Positions 33,233-40,210 of a stretch of 40,210 nt of DNA are shown in pieces. How positions within the stretch are numbered: the first letter of the stretch is position 1; every line of letters begins with the position of its first letter. Origin of the DNA: Burkholderia sp. S171 (GTDB taxonomy: Bacteria; Pseudomonadota; Gammaproteobacteria; Burkholderiales; Burkholderiaceae); assembly GCF_009766085.1 (NCBI RefSeq), contig NZ_LMUF01000041.1:15154-55363 (forward strand), read 5' to 3'. The position numbers and the translations under genes were made by a program. The notes below the pieces were generated by a model. That model saw only the letters and a list, made by a program, of their open reading frames with translations, searched no databases and was not told the origin of the DNA.

Positions 33233-34774
33233 ATGTCTACCGATCACACCGTGATCCGCCTTCATCCCAACGACGATGTCGTGATCGCGACGCGTCAGCT
33301 CATGTCGGGCGCGCGCATTACGTCTGAAGTCGAACCGCTGGTGGTGAGCGGGCTGATTCCGCCGGGCCACAAGATCGCCACGCGCGACATCGCCAAAGGT
33401 GAACCCGTGCGGCGCTACAACCAGATTATCGGCGTGGCTCGGGATGACATCTCGCGTGGCCAGCACGTTCATGTCCACAACCTCGGTATGGCGGATTTCG
33501 AGCGCGAACATGAGTTCGGCGTCGATATGCGCGAAACCCATTTCGTCGATAAACCCGCTACATTCATGGGTATTCGTCGCGAAGACGGTCGGGTGGCCAC
33601 GCGCAATTACATCGGTATCCTGACGAGTGTGAATTGCTCCGCGACGGTCGCACGGGCTATCGCCGATCACTTTCGCCGCGATGTCCGTCCTGAGGCGCTG
33701 GCCGATCATCCGAACGTCGATGGCGTGATCGCGCTGACGCATGGGCTGGGCTGTGGCATTGATTCCCTCGGCGACGGCATCGCGATCTTGCGTCGTACGC
33801 TCGCCGGTTACGCCGTCCATCCGAACTTCCATTCGGTGCTGTTCATCGGCCTGGGCTGCGAGACGAATCAGATTTCCGGCATCCTCGGTTCGGCTGGCCT
33901 AAAAGATAACGGCGCGAAACTGCGCAGCTTCACGATCCAGGACAGCGGCGGCACACGCAAGACGATCGAGCGCGGCATCGCAATGGTGAAAGAACTTCTC
34001 GCCGATGCCAACCGCGTCAAACGCGAACCGGTACCGGCATCGCACTTGATAGTCGGATTGCAATGCGGGGGCTCGGACGGTTATTCGGGGATCTCGGCAA
34101 ATCCGGCGCTGGGCGCGGCCGTCGACCGTCTGGTTCAGCATGGCGGCACGGCGATTCTCTCGGAGACGCCCGAGGTCTACGGCGCGGAACATCTGCTCAC
34201 GCGACGCGCGGTGAGCCGGGAAGTCGGCGAAAAACTGCTGACGCGCATCAAGTGGTGGGAGGATTATTGCGCGCGAAACGGTGCAGCGATGGACAACAAT
34301 CCATCGGCCGGAAACAAGGTCGGTGGCTTGACGACGATTCTCGAAAAGTCACTTGGCGCGGTGGCGAAGGGTGGCACGACGAAACTCGTGGAGGTTTATG
34401 AATACGCTCAGCCTATCGATGCGAAGGGCTTTGTGTTCATGGATTCGCCTGGGTATGACCCCGTCTCGGCGACAGGCCAGGTTGCGTCGGGGGCGAATTT
34501 GATCTGCTTCACAACCGGGCGTGGCTCGGCTTACGGCTGTGCGCCCTCGCCTTCGTTGAAGCTCGCCACGAACACAGCGCTGTGGGAGCGGCAGGAAGAA
34601 GACATCGATATCAACTGCGGTGGGGTTGTCGACGGAACCGCGTCCATCGATCAGCTTGGAGAAGCCATTTTTCAGATGATGCTGGACTGCGCGTCGGGCG
34701 TGGCATCGAAGAGCGAAGCGCACGGTTACGGTCAAAACGAGTTCGTACCGTGGCAGGTGGGTGTGATTACTTGA
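33233..34774 (+). CDS. uxaA: Altronate dehydratase family protein (UxaA-like)
   Basis: The 513-residue protein has an N-terminal SAF domain (about 1-90; ATRQLMSGARIT, KIATRDIAKGEPVRRYNQIIGVA). The large galactarate/altronate dehydratase domain follows, with GLGCETNQISGIL, LQCGGSDGYSGISANPALG, NNPSAGNKVGGLTTILEKSLGA and FTTGRGSAYG. UxaA dehydrates D-altronate to 2-keto-3-deoxygluconate with Fe2+. GarD (galactarate) is a paralogue of similar length; operon neighbours favour altronate. AAGGA overlaps the upstream stop codon (TAAGGA), and the ATG is at 33233. No KDG kinase, aldolase or transporter follows in the window. Confidence 0.88.
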   Translation: MSTDHTVIRLHPNDDVVIATRQLMSGARITSEVEPLVVSGLIPPGHKIATRDIAKGEPVRRYNQIIGVARDDISRGQHVHVHNLGMADFEREHEFGVDMRETHFVDKPATFMGIRREDGRVATRNYIGILTSVNCSATVARAIADHFRRDVRPEALADHPNVDGVIALTHGLGCGIDSLGDGIAILRRTLAGYAVHPNFHSVLFIGLGCETNQISGILGSAGLKDNGAKLRSFTIQDSGGTRKTIERGIAMVKELLADANRVKREPVPASHLIVGLQCGGSDGYSGISANPALGAAVDRLVQHGGTAILSETPEVYGAEHLLTRRAVSREVGEKLLTRIKWWEDYCARNGAAMDNNPSAGNKVGGLTTILEKSLGAVAKGGTTKLVEVYEYAQPIDAKGFVFMDSPGYDPVSATGQVASGANLICFTTGRGSAYGCAPSPSLKLATNTALWERQEEDIDINCGGVVDGTASIDQLGEAIFQMMLDCASGVASKSEAHGYGQNEFVPWQVGVIT

Positions 34775-34797
34775 TGGGTTTCTGATTGGCGCGAGGG

Positions 34798-34816
34798 AAG
34801 CACAATGATCGTGCTT
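34798..34816 (+). terminator. Weak hairpin after the sugar-acid operon
   Basis: AAGCAC and GTGCTT pair around a 7-base loop and are followed by TGCTTCGG. It lies 24 bases after the uxaA stop. It may terminate the operon but lacks a proper T-run. Confidence 0.35.
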
Positions 34817-34888
34817 TGCTTCGGTGCCTTGGTTGTTTCGATGCCATTGATCGCGGCTAAGGGAATTGTCCGCTACACACACGGGCCA

Positions 34889-34970
34889 TATTCGTGCGCT
34901 GCGGGAAGTGGCGAGATGCCTGGTGGGCTTCGGCAACTTAGCGGGAGCAACCGGTCGATATCGACTGCGC
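34889..34970 (+). repeat. Degenerate first copy of an intergenic repeat
   Basis: The segment resembles parts of the two better copies downstream: TGGCGAGATG near the start, and GCGGGA plus ATCGACTGCG near the end. It is shorter and more diverged, so its membership is tentative. No gene is supported in 34775-35334. Confidence 0.35.
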
Positions 34971-35016
34971 ATCAACCGCGACGGAGAAATGCCGCTTCGT
35001 GGCTTGCGCGCATAGC

Positions 35017-35138
35017 CGTGAGACATTCATGCGCGACGGACAGCGGCGAGATGGCAAAGGGGATCTGCGCCAACGAACTGACTGCCTCGATAGTGAGGTA
35101 GCGCGAAGGAACGCTTGCGAAAAATCAACTGGGCATCG
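35017..35138 (+). repeat. Intergenic direct repeat, copy 1
   Basis: This about 122-base unit begins CGTGAGACAT and ends ATCAACTGGGCATCG. It matches the unit at 35179-35297 along its length with small indels. A 27-base block at 35093-35119 is identical to 35254-35280. It is not within any supported gene. Confidence 0.75.
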
Positions 35139-35178
35139 CCCGCGCCGGTGAAATGTGGAATCACGGCTCGCACTCACC

Positions 35179-35297
35179 CGTGAGACATCGGACGCGCAAC
35201 GGACAGCGGCAATGGCAAGCGCGATCTGCACCAGCGAACAGGCTGCCTCGATGGTGAGGTAGCGCGAAGGAACGCTTGCGGGAATCAACTGGCATCG
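35179..35297 (+). repeat. Intergenic direct repeat, copy 2
   Basis: Second copy, about 119 bases, starting CGTGAGACAT and ending ATCAACTGGCATCG. The start-to-start distance to copy 1 is 162 bases. The IS66 left end begins 38 bases after it. Confidence 0.75.
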
Positions 35298-35334
35298 ACT
35301 GTGGCGAAATAAAATCTAGCTCGCGCGATCATTT

Positions 35335-35357
35335 GTATGCGATCCATCAGTAGCGCC
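35335..35357 (+). repeat. IS66 left terminal inverted repeat
   Basis: Pairs with 37917-37939 at 19 of 23 positions; the first 15 are identical. Confidence 0.85.
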
Positions 35358-35389
35358 CTTGTGTAGAAATCGCTGCACTCTGATGCTAG

Positions 35390-35405
35390 GTGTCCACGTG
35401 GACAC
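35390..35405. promoter_or_regulatory. 16-bp perfect palindrome before tnpA
   Basis: GTGTCCACGTGGACAC is fully self-complementary. It ends 2 bases before the AGAGGA ribosome-binding site of tnpA. As DNA it could be an operator; as RNA it could fold next to the translation start and limit transposase synthesis. Confidence 0.6.
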
Positions 35406-35422
35406 TTAGAGGATTTGTACCG

Positions 35423-35926
35423 ATGACAGAAGAAAATGACTTGCGAAGCCGTTTAGTGATTGGCCAAAAGCGCGATGGCCGACGCGAATACGATGAGGAA
35501 GCGCGGGATGAACTTATCTGTCTGTGTCTGAAGCGAGGCGTATCGATTGCCCGAACAGCCATGGAACATGATATCAACCCGAATCTGTTGCGCACCTGGG
35601 TTACGCAGTATCGGCAGCGGCAAGCCGCCACAGAATCGGTTGCTAAAGTCTCCGAGGTATCGGACGAAGTGATGATCGACATTGCGGTGCCTGCCGCGCT
35701 AACGATGTCGTACAACGACCGCGCTGCGCCATTTGTTGCGGTCGCCCATGCGGCGACGCCACCATCGGCTGCGCCACCCCCGATGACGATGTCTCTGGCG
35801 CTGCATGTACGTCTATCGAACGGCGTCGAACTTGAGCTGGGCAACTCGATCGCGACCATCGACGAACTGACGACCGTAGTGCAGATCCTGGGGAGGTTGC
35901 CGTGTTCAGGTTCGACGAAAAGCTGA
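35423..35926 (+). CDS. tnpA: IS66 accessory protein TnpA
   Basis: The 167-residue protein has a transposase_8-like N-terminal helix-turn-helix, RREYDEEARDELICLCLKRGVSIARTAMEHDINPNLLRTWVTQYR. The C-terminal part ends HVRLSNGVELELGNSIATIDELTTVVQIL, common in IS66 TnpA. It probably binds the element ends. The ATG at 35423 has AGAGGA 9 bases upstream; the frame is open further to 35390 but that part is the palindrome. Its 3' end overlaps tnpB by 25 bases. Confidence 0.9.
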   Translation: MTEENDLRSRLVIGQKRDGRREYDEEARDELICLCLKRGVSIARTAMEHDINPNLLRTWVTQYRQRQAATESVAKVSEVSDEVMIDIAVPAALTMSYNDRAAPFVAVAHAATPPSAAPPPMTMSLALHVRLSNGVELELGNSIATIDELTTVVQILGRLPCSGSTKS

Positions 35927-36255
35927 AGGTCTACTTGCACCGGGATCCTGTCGATTTCCGCTACGGTATGAACAGCTTGTCAATCCTCGTTGAGCAGTCC
36001 ATGCAATTGAACCCGATGGACTCCTCTCTTTACATCTTCGGGAATCGGCGTCGTGACCGCATCAAGATTCTCTTCTGGGATGGTAGCGGTTTCTGGCTAA
36101 TGATCAAACGATTGGAGACGAGCCACTTCATCTGGCCGGACAACAAGGCCGCGGTCGTGACGATGACAAGCGAGGTGCTGCACGCGCTGCTCGACGGCGA
36201 TGACATTACGGCGATCCGGCGACATACAAAGCGAGAATATCTCCGCGTTAGCTGA
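35902..36255 (+). CDS. tnpB: IS66 accessory protein TnpB
   Basis: The 117-residue IS66 Orf2 protein has the family signature HRDPVDFRYGMNSLSILVEQ...LYIFGNRRRDRIKILFWDGSGFWLMIKRLE. Required for transposition in IS66 elements, mechanism unknown. It begins with GTG inside the end of tnpA, indicating coupled translation. It is unrelated to the RNA-guided nuclease also named TnpB. Confidence 0.95.
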   Translation: MFRFDEKLKVYLHRDPVDFRYGMNSLSILVEQSMQLNPMDSSLYIFGNRRRDRIKILFWDGSGFWLMIKRLETSHFIWPDNKAAVVTMTSEVLHALLDGDDITAIRRHTKREYLRVS

Positions 36256-36285
36256 ACGCGCCCTTGGCATATTAGTCTAAGCAGT

Positions 36286-37866
36286 ATGCCAATCGAGGTC
36301 ACGATCACCGCCGACGAATTGAAAGAGCTGCTCGCTGAGCGCGAGGCCGCTCGCGCACTGCGAGAAGAACAGGAAACGCTACGTGGCGCGTTGCGGCTCG
36401 TGACAGCGGAACGCGATCTTGCCGAGGAGCGGCTCCGTGCTTATCGTCGTGAACTGTTTGGTGCGAAGAGCGAAGCGCGGGGTTCCGATCAACTGGGTCT
36501 GTTCAACGAAGCCGAAGCGCTCAGTGCGAACAGCACGGCCGCCTTGGAAGACACTCCGGAGACGACAGTTGGTATGCATCAGCGCAAGCGGCGTGGTCAT
36601 CGCAAACCGCTCGATCCGAATCTGCCACGCGAGGTTGTGCGACATGATCTCCCCGAGGCCGAACGCTTCTGCACGAACGACGGCCACGCGCTCGTGGAAA
36701 TCGGGGTCGAGATTAGCGAGCAGCTCGATGTGATTCCAGAGCAGCTTCGCGTGATTCAGCATCAACGCGTAAAGTATGCTTGCCCGTGCTGCGATCTCGG
36801 CATCAAGGTCACGCCGGCGCCCCCGCGTATCATCCCTCGTGGACTGCTTACCGAATCGGCGCTTGCGTGGATCGCCACGGGCAAGTATCAGTTCGGAATG
36901 CCACTTTATCGTCAAGCCGGTTTGCTGCGGCGCTTTGGCGGCGACATCTCGTCCAACACGATTGCCGCGAGCATGGTTCGCGTCGGTCTGGCAATACAGC
37001 CCGTGATTAACCTGATGCGCGATGCACTGCTCGACGCGGAGCTGGTCTACTGCGACGAGACGACATTCCAGGTCCTGAAGGAGAAGGGGCGTAAGCCTCA
37101 GACGAAGAGTTATCTCTGGTCGCAGATGACGGATTCAGGAAATCCAATCCGCTGCTTCACGTACACGCCCGGTCGCGGTGCGCACCTGGCCGACAAGCTG
37201 TTCACGGGCATTCGTAAAGGTGCGGTCCTGATGACGGACGGCTATGAACCCTATAACGGCCTCGCCGAGCGATACCAGCTTGTTCATCTTGGATGCTGGG
37301 TTCACGCAAGACGATACTTCATCAAGGCAGAGGAAAATGTGCCCAAAGCAGCGCGCTCGCCCGATCTGCTCGCCACGCGCTTCATCAAGCTAATCGGAAA
37401 GTTGTTCGCCGTGGAGGCACGCAGCGCGCAATGGGCCGTCGATCGGCGACAGCGATTGCGACAACGGTACTGTAGGCGCGTGCTCGATGTGATTCATAAG
37501 CTGTTGACCGAGCAATCTCCCGGTGTGGTGCCAAATAGCCTCCTCGGCAAAGCGCTAACTTACCTGCGAGGACAGTGGCCGAAACTAATTCGATACACCG
37601 AGAATGGCAACTGGCCCATCTCGAATAATGCTTGTGAAAACTCGATTCGCCCATTCTGTGTAGGACGCCGCTCCTGGCTCTTTGCAGACACCGTTGCGGG
37701 CGCAAACGCCAGCGCTAACATCTACTCAATCGTGGAGACCTGTCGCGCCCACCGCATTGATCCCTATCGTTACCTTACCTGGCTGTTTCAACGGCTACCA
37801 CTTGCAAATACCGTCGATGAATACGACGCGCTGCTTCCTTGGAAGATGCCGGCCGACATTCCCTGA
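36286..37866 (+). CDS. tnpC: IS66-family transposase TnpC (DDE)
   Basis: The 526-residue transposase has an N-terminal leucine-rich coiled coil (about 8-60), a zinc-binding segment (CTNDGH and YACPCCDLG), the central DDE core and the IS66 C-terminal element. Catalytic residues by motif are Asp257 (VYCDETTF), Asp318 (LMTDGYEPY) and Glu451 (NNACENSIRPF). No frameshift or premature stop is seen, so the enzyme looks intact. The ATG at 36286 lies 30 bases after tnpB. Confidence 0.95.
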   Translation: MPIEVTITADELKELLAEREAARALREEQETLRGALRLVTAERDLAEERLRAYRRELFGAKSEARGSDQLGLFNEAEALSANSTAALEDTPETTVGMHQRKRRGHRKPLDPNLPREVVRHDLPEAERFCTNDGHALVEIGVEISEQLDVIPEQLRVIQHQRVKYACPCCDLGIKVTPAPPRIIPRGLLTESALAWIATGKYQFGMPLYRQAGLLRRFGGDISSNTIAASMVRVGLAIQPVINLMRDALLDAELVYCDETTFQVLKEKGRKPQTKSYLWSQMTDSGNPIRCFTYTPGRGAHLADKLFTGIRKGAVLMTDGYEPYNGLAERYQLVHLGCWVHARRYFIKAEENVPKAARSPDLLATRFIKLIGKLFAVEARSAQWAVDRRQRLRQRYCRRVLDVIHKLLTEQSPGVVPNSLLGKALTYLRGQWPKLIRYTENGNWPISNNACENSIRPFCVGRRSWLFADTVAGANASANIYSIVETCRAHRIDPYRYLTWLFQRLPLANTVDEYDALLPWKMPADIP

Positions 37867-37916
37867 TCGCGCGCCCCCTACATCATCCACACTCCAACGG
37901 CGTGCACCCCCAGAGA

Positions 37917-37939
37917 GGCGTCGTTGATGGATCGCATAC
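37917..37939 (-). repeat. IS66 right terminal inverted repeat
   Basis: Mirrors 35335-35357. Its outer end at 37939 is the junction with the autotransporter gene. Confidence 0.85.
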
Positions 37940-38239
37940 CTTGTACCAATAGCGACGTTCGTGATGCGGCGTTCTGAACCGATCGAGCCAACAGATACCG
38001 TGTTAGCAGCGCTGACAATGGAGTAGCTACCGATTGCTACCGAGTCAGCAAAGCCTGCACGGGCGTTCAAGCCAATGGCAAGCGCACGGTCAGAGCTAGC
38101 AAACGAATTGCCACCCAAAGCGATTGCATCTGTACCACCGGCGTTGGCAAATCCTGCCGCGCTCGGACCAAACGAGACGTACTTCAAGGCATTGTTCAGT
38201 TGCTTCGTGCTGTCCGTCACCGTGCTGATACTAGCGGCC

Positions 38240-38665
38240 AACTGAGCAACGTTCACCGCGTCGGTGTTGGCTACGCCAGTTGCGACGTTCGACAACGTAA
38301 CCGCTGAACCCGTGCCGCCCAGCGTGACCTTGTTATGTGCCGACGTGTCGTACTTGACTGCGTCGAGCAATCCGGTTTGTGCTGTTGTTGCTGCCGTGCC
38401 TGCTGCCGTAATGGCTGCTGAAACGTCCGTGTACGTGGTGCCGCCAACCGAGATGCTCGGCTTGCTGATGGTGCCCGTAGCCGCATTAAGCGTAGAACCA
38501 CCGCCAATTGCTGCTGCTGCGCTCGATGCCGTGTTGAACAGTTGCGAACCATTGACTGCGTCCGAGCTCGTTGCGCTCAGCGTGCCGTTGGTCAGCTTCG
38601 TGATCTTCGTCGTGCCAGCCGTGCCCTTCAGCGTGATCGTGTCCTTCGACGTGTTGTTGTCGTAA
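38240..38665 (-). repeat. Autotransporter passenger module C (partial)
   Basis: Repeats the module from FVAYDNNTSKDTITLKG to NVATGVANTDAVNVAQL, then leaves the pattern for a second set of Hep_Hag head repeats. Confidence 0.7.
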
Positions 38666-39313
38666 GCCACGAATGCATTCGTCGGGTTGCCGCTCGAATC
38701 GACCGTGCCGCCCATTGCGTTCAATTGAGCCACGTTGACTGCGTCGGTGAGCGCCACGCCCTTAGCAACGTTCGACAACGTCACCGCCGGACCCGTGCCG
38801 CCGAAAGTAACCTTGTCGTGAGCGCTGGTGTCATACGACACGGCGTTCGGCGAAAGACCACCACTGACGCTAGCAATGGCCGAGTTCAACTGGCCGAGGT
38901 TGACGGCGTCGTTCGTGGTCGTGCCCGCTGCAACGTTTGTCAACGTCACCAGCGAACCTACCGTGCCCAACGTCACTTTGTTATGCAGCGCGGTATCGTA
39001 CTTGACTGCGTCGACCAATCCGGTCTGCGCTGTCGTTGCTGCCGTGCCTGCTGCCGTGATGGCTGCTGAAACGTCCGTGTACGTGGTGCCGCCGACCGAG
39101 ATGCTCGGCTTGCTGATCGTGCCCGTAGCCGGATTAAGCGTTGAACCGCCGCCGATTGCCGCTGCTGCGCTCGATGCCGCGTTGAACAGTTGCGTACCGT
39201 TGACCGCGTCCGTGCTGGTTGCGCTCAGCGAACCGGCGGTCAGCTTCGTGATCTTCGTGCTGCCGGCCGTGCCTTGCAACGTGATCGTGTCCTTCGACGT
39301 GTTGTTGTCGTAG
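38666..39313 (-). repeat. Autotransporter passenger module B (648 bp)
   Basis: Same layout as module A with an extra 55 codons holding a second neck (NVAAGTTTNDAVNLGQLNS) before the shared NVAKGVALTDAVNVAQL. The difference is exactly 165 bases, so the frame is kept. Confidence 0.75.
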
Positions 39314-39796
39314 GCAACGAACGCGTTCGTCGGGTTGCCGCTCGAGTCGACCTTGCCGCCCATTGCGTTCAACTGAGCTACGTTGACTGCGTCGGTGAGC
39401 GCCATGCCCTTTGCAACGTTTGACAACGTCACAGCCGAACCCGTGCCGCCGAACGTAACCTTTGAATGCGCGGTGGTGTCGTACTGGACTGCGTTGAGCA
39501 ACCCGGTCTGTGCTGTTGTTGCTGCCGTGCCTGCTGCCGTAACTGCTGCTGAAACGTCCGTGTACGTCACGCCGCCAACCGAGATGCTCGGCTTGCTGAT
39601 CGTGCCCGTAGCCGGATTAAGCGTCGAACCGCCACCAATTGCTGCTGCTGCGCTCGACGCCGTGTTGAACAGTTGCGAACCGTTGACTGCGTCCGTGCTG
39701 GTTGCGCTCAGCGTACCGGCGGTCAGCTTCGTGATCTTTGTGCTGCCAGCCGTGCCTTGCAACGTGATCGTGTCCATCGACGTGTTGTTGTCGTAA
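39314..39796 (-). repeat. Autotransporter passenger module A (483 bp)
   Basis: Runs from FVAYDNNTSMDTITLQG through GGGSTLNPATGTISKPSISVGG to NVAKGMALTDAVNVAQLNAMGG. The same order recurs in modules B and C. Module length is 161 codons. Confidence 0.75.
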
Positions 39797-40210
39797 GCCA
39801 CGAATGCGTTCGTTGAGTGGCCGCTCGTGTCAATCTTCGCGCCCATTGCTGTCAACTGACCGAAGTTGACAGCGTCCGTGGTCGTGGTACCAGCAGCCAC
39901 GTTCACGATCTTGCGTTGCGTTCCTGCTGCCGTACCACCAACCGACACAACGTTGTCCAGCGAGCCATCGCTGCCGTTCCCGAGCACAACGCTGTTGTTG
40001 CCCGCTGAGTCGATGTTGCTACCCAGCACGATCGTGTTGGTGCCCCGTACGATGGATGCATTGCCCATCACCATTGAGCCTGTCGCAGCCTTGATCGCCG
40101 TAGCACCGGTACCGATTGCAACGGTTGAGGTGCCAGACGCCAAAGAATTCGAACCGAACGCGATCGAATCTTGACCGTCGCCGACCGCAGTAAAGCCAGC
40201 CGACAAAGCG

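Larger units (their letters stand above)
35335..37939 (+). mobile_element. Complete IS66-family insertion sequence
   Basis: The 2605-bp element carries tnpA, tnpB and tnpC in the usual IS66 order. The terminal inverted repeats are 35335-35357 and 37917-37939. They share the first 15 bases exactly (GTATGCGATCCATCA) and 19 of 23 overall; the GTATGCG tip resembles the GTAAGCG tip common in IS66 elements. The eight bases outside the ends are GATCATTT on the left and CTTGTACC on the right, so no target duplication is visible. It separates the repeat region from a truncated autotransporter gene. Confidence 0.9.
37795..40210 (-). pseudogene. Trimeric autotransporter adhesin (YadA/Hia-like), 3' end lost at IS66, 5' end beyond the window
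   Basis: The reverse frame is open from the window edge to 37795. Host sequence encodes it down to 37940; the last 48 codons lie in the IS (RYAIHQRR onward) and are unrelated. The host part has Hep_Hag head repeats at both ends (SIAFGSNSLASGTSTVAIG; DAIALGGNSFASSDRALAIG) and several HIM/stalk neck motifs (NVAAGTTTTDAVNFGQL, NVAKGMALTDAVNVAQL). Long repeated Thr/Ala/Ser/Gly-rich modules lie between them. The sequence stops just after ERRITNVAIGT, the neck that normally precedes the final stalk and the beta-barrel anchor. Without the anchor the passenger could not be displayed. The N-terminal signal is outside the window, so the gene's total length is unknown. Confidence 0.85.

Noticed and set aside
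34805..35101. 98-codon frame in the repeat region
   Set aside because: It runs through the repeats, whose indels break the frame in the other copy; no ribosome-binding site or family features.
35902..36255. TnpB as an RNA-guided nuclease with an associated omega RNA
   Set aside because: The 117-aa protein is IS66 Orf2, unrelated to the IS200/IS605 TnpB nuclease.
35327..37947. 8-bp target duplication of IS66
   Set aside because: The bases outside the inverted repeats do not match; shifting the ends by a few bases does not produce a duplication.
38240..39796. Regular repeats considered as a CRISPR array
   Set aside because: The repeats are long, in-frame coding modules of an adhesin, with no short repeat and unique spacer pattern.

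Overview
The window looks like a chromosomal segment of a Burkholderiaceae beta-proteobacterium, most likely Paraburkholderia, Caballeronia or Burkholderia sensu lato. The basis is high GC, the gene order hemA-prfA-prmC-grxD-ubiX, and proteins that read as typical of that group (EttA, YchF, DsbC, a DUF3761 secreted protein, a Hep_Hag trimeric autotransporter). The genus is inferred from recognition only; no database was searched. I saw no rRNA, tRNA or CRISPR array.

Positions 1-13270 hold housekeeping and stress genes. They are azoR (C-terminus cut by the window edge), an M61 metallopeptidase, a UbiH-family hydroxylase with dsbC, ychF, a frameshifted dinD, a small secreted DUF3761 protein, ettA, an AsmA/DUF748-like protein, and a leftward group of a small membrane protein, an aminopeptidase P and a HAD hydrolase.

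Positions 13472-19655 form a rightward block. An orphan OmpR-type regulator lacking the usual phospho-acceptor Asp is followed by hemA, prfA, prmC (4-base overlap with prfA), grxD and ubiX (TTG start). A DODA-type dioxygenase and a strong bidirectional terminator close the block. Together these serve tetrapyrrole synthesis, translation termination, Fe-S trafficking and prenyl-flavin/ubiquinone supply.

Positions 19686-30121 are more mixed. They contain an APC amino-acid permease, a cold-shock gene with a textbook promoter and an about 139-nt leader, a YegD-type Hsp70, an MFS transporter, a nitroreductase, a second MFS transporter divergent from a TetR regulator across a pair of palindromic operators, a DUF1415 protein coupled to tetR, a PF13679-like methyltransferase and an unrecognised 106-aa protein.

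Positions 30185-34774 are a sugar-acid locus. A FadR-type GntR repressor is divergent from an L-galactonate/gulonate-type dehydrogenase, a short mannitol-dehydrogenase-family hexuronate reductase and an altronate dehydratase. Three copies of an 11-bp FadR-like operator sit in the 170-bp divergent region, and one overlaps a good sigma70 promoter. The enzyme order fits L-galactonate -> D-tagaturonate -> D-altronate -> 2-keto-3-deoxygluconate.

Positions 34775-40210 are accessory and rearranged. An intergenic stretch carries two clear and one degenerate copy of an about 120-bp repeat. A complete IS66-family element (35335-37939, three genes, 23-bp terminal inverted repeats) follows. The element abuts a leftward YadA/Hia-like trimeric autotransporter gene that has lost its 3' end, including the membrane anchor. 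The missing part is not on the other side of the IS, and the 8-bp flanks do not match, so an IS-associated deletion or recombination is inferred rather than a simple insertion.

Most likely new or worth follow-up: the GntR operator array with its unusual three-enzyme operon, the TetR twin operators, the Asp-less regulator next to hemA, the intergenic repeat family and the IS66/autotransporter junction. I did not find a clearly unprecedented multi-gene system.
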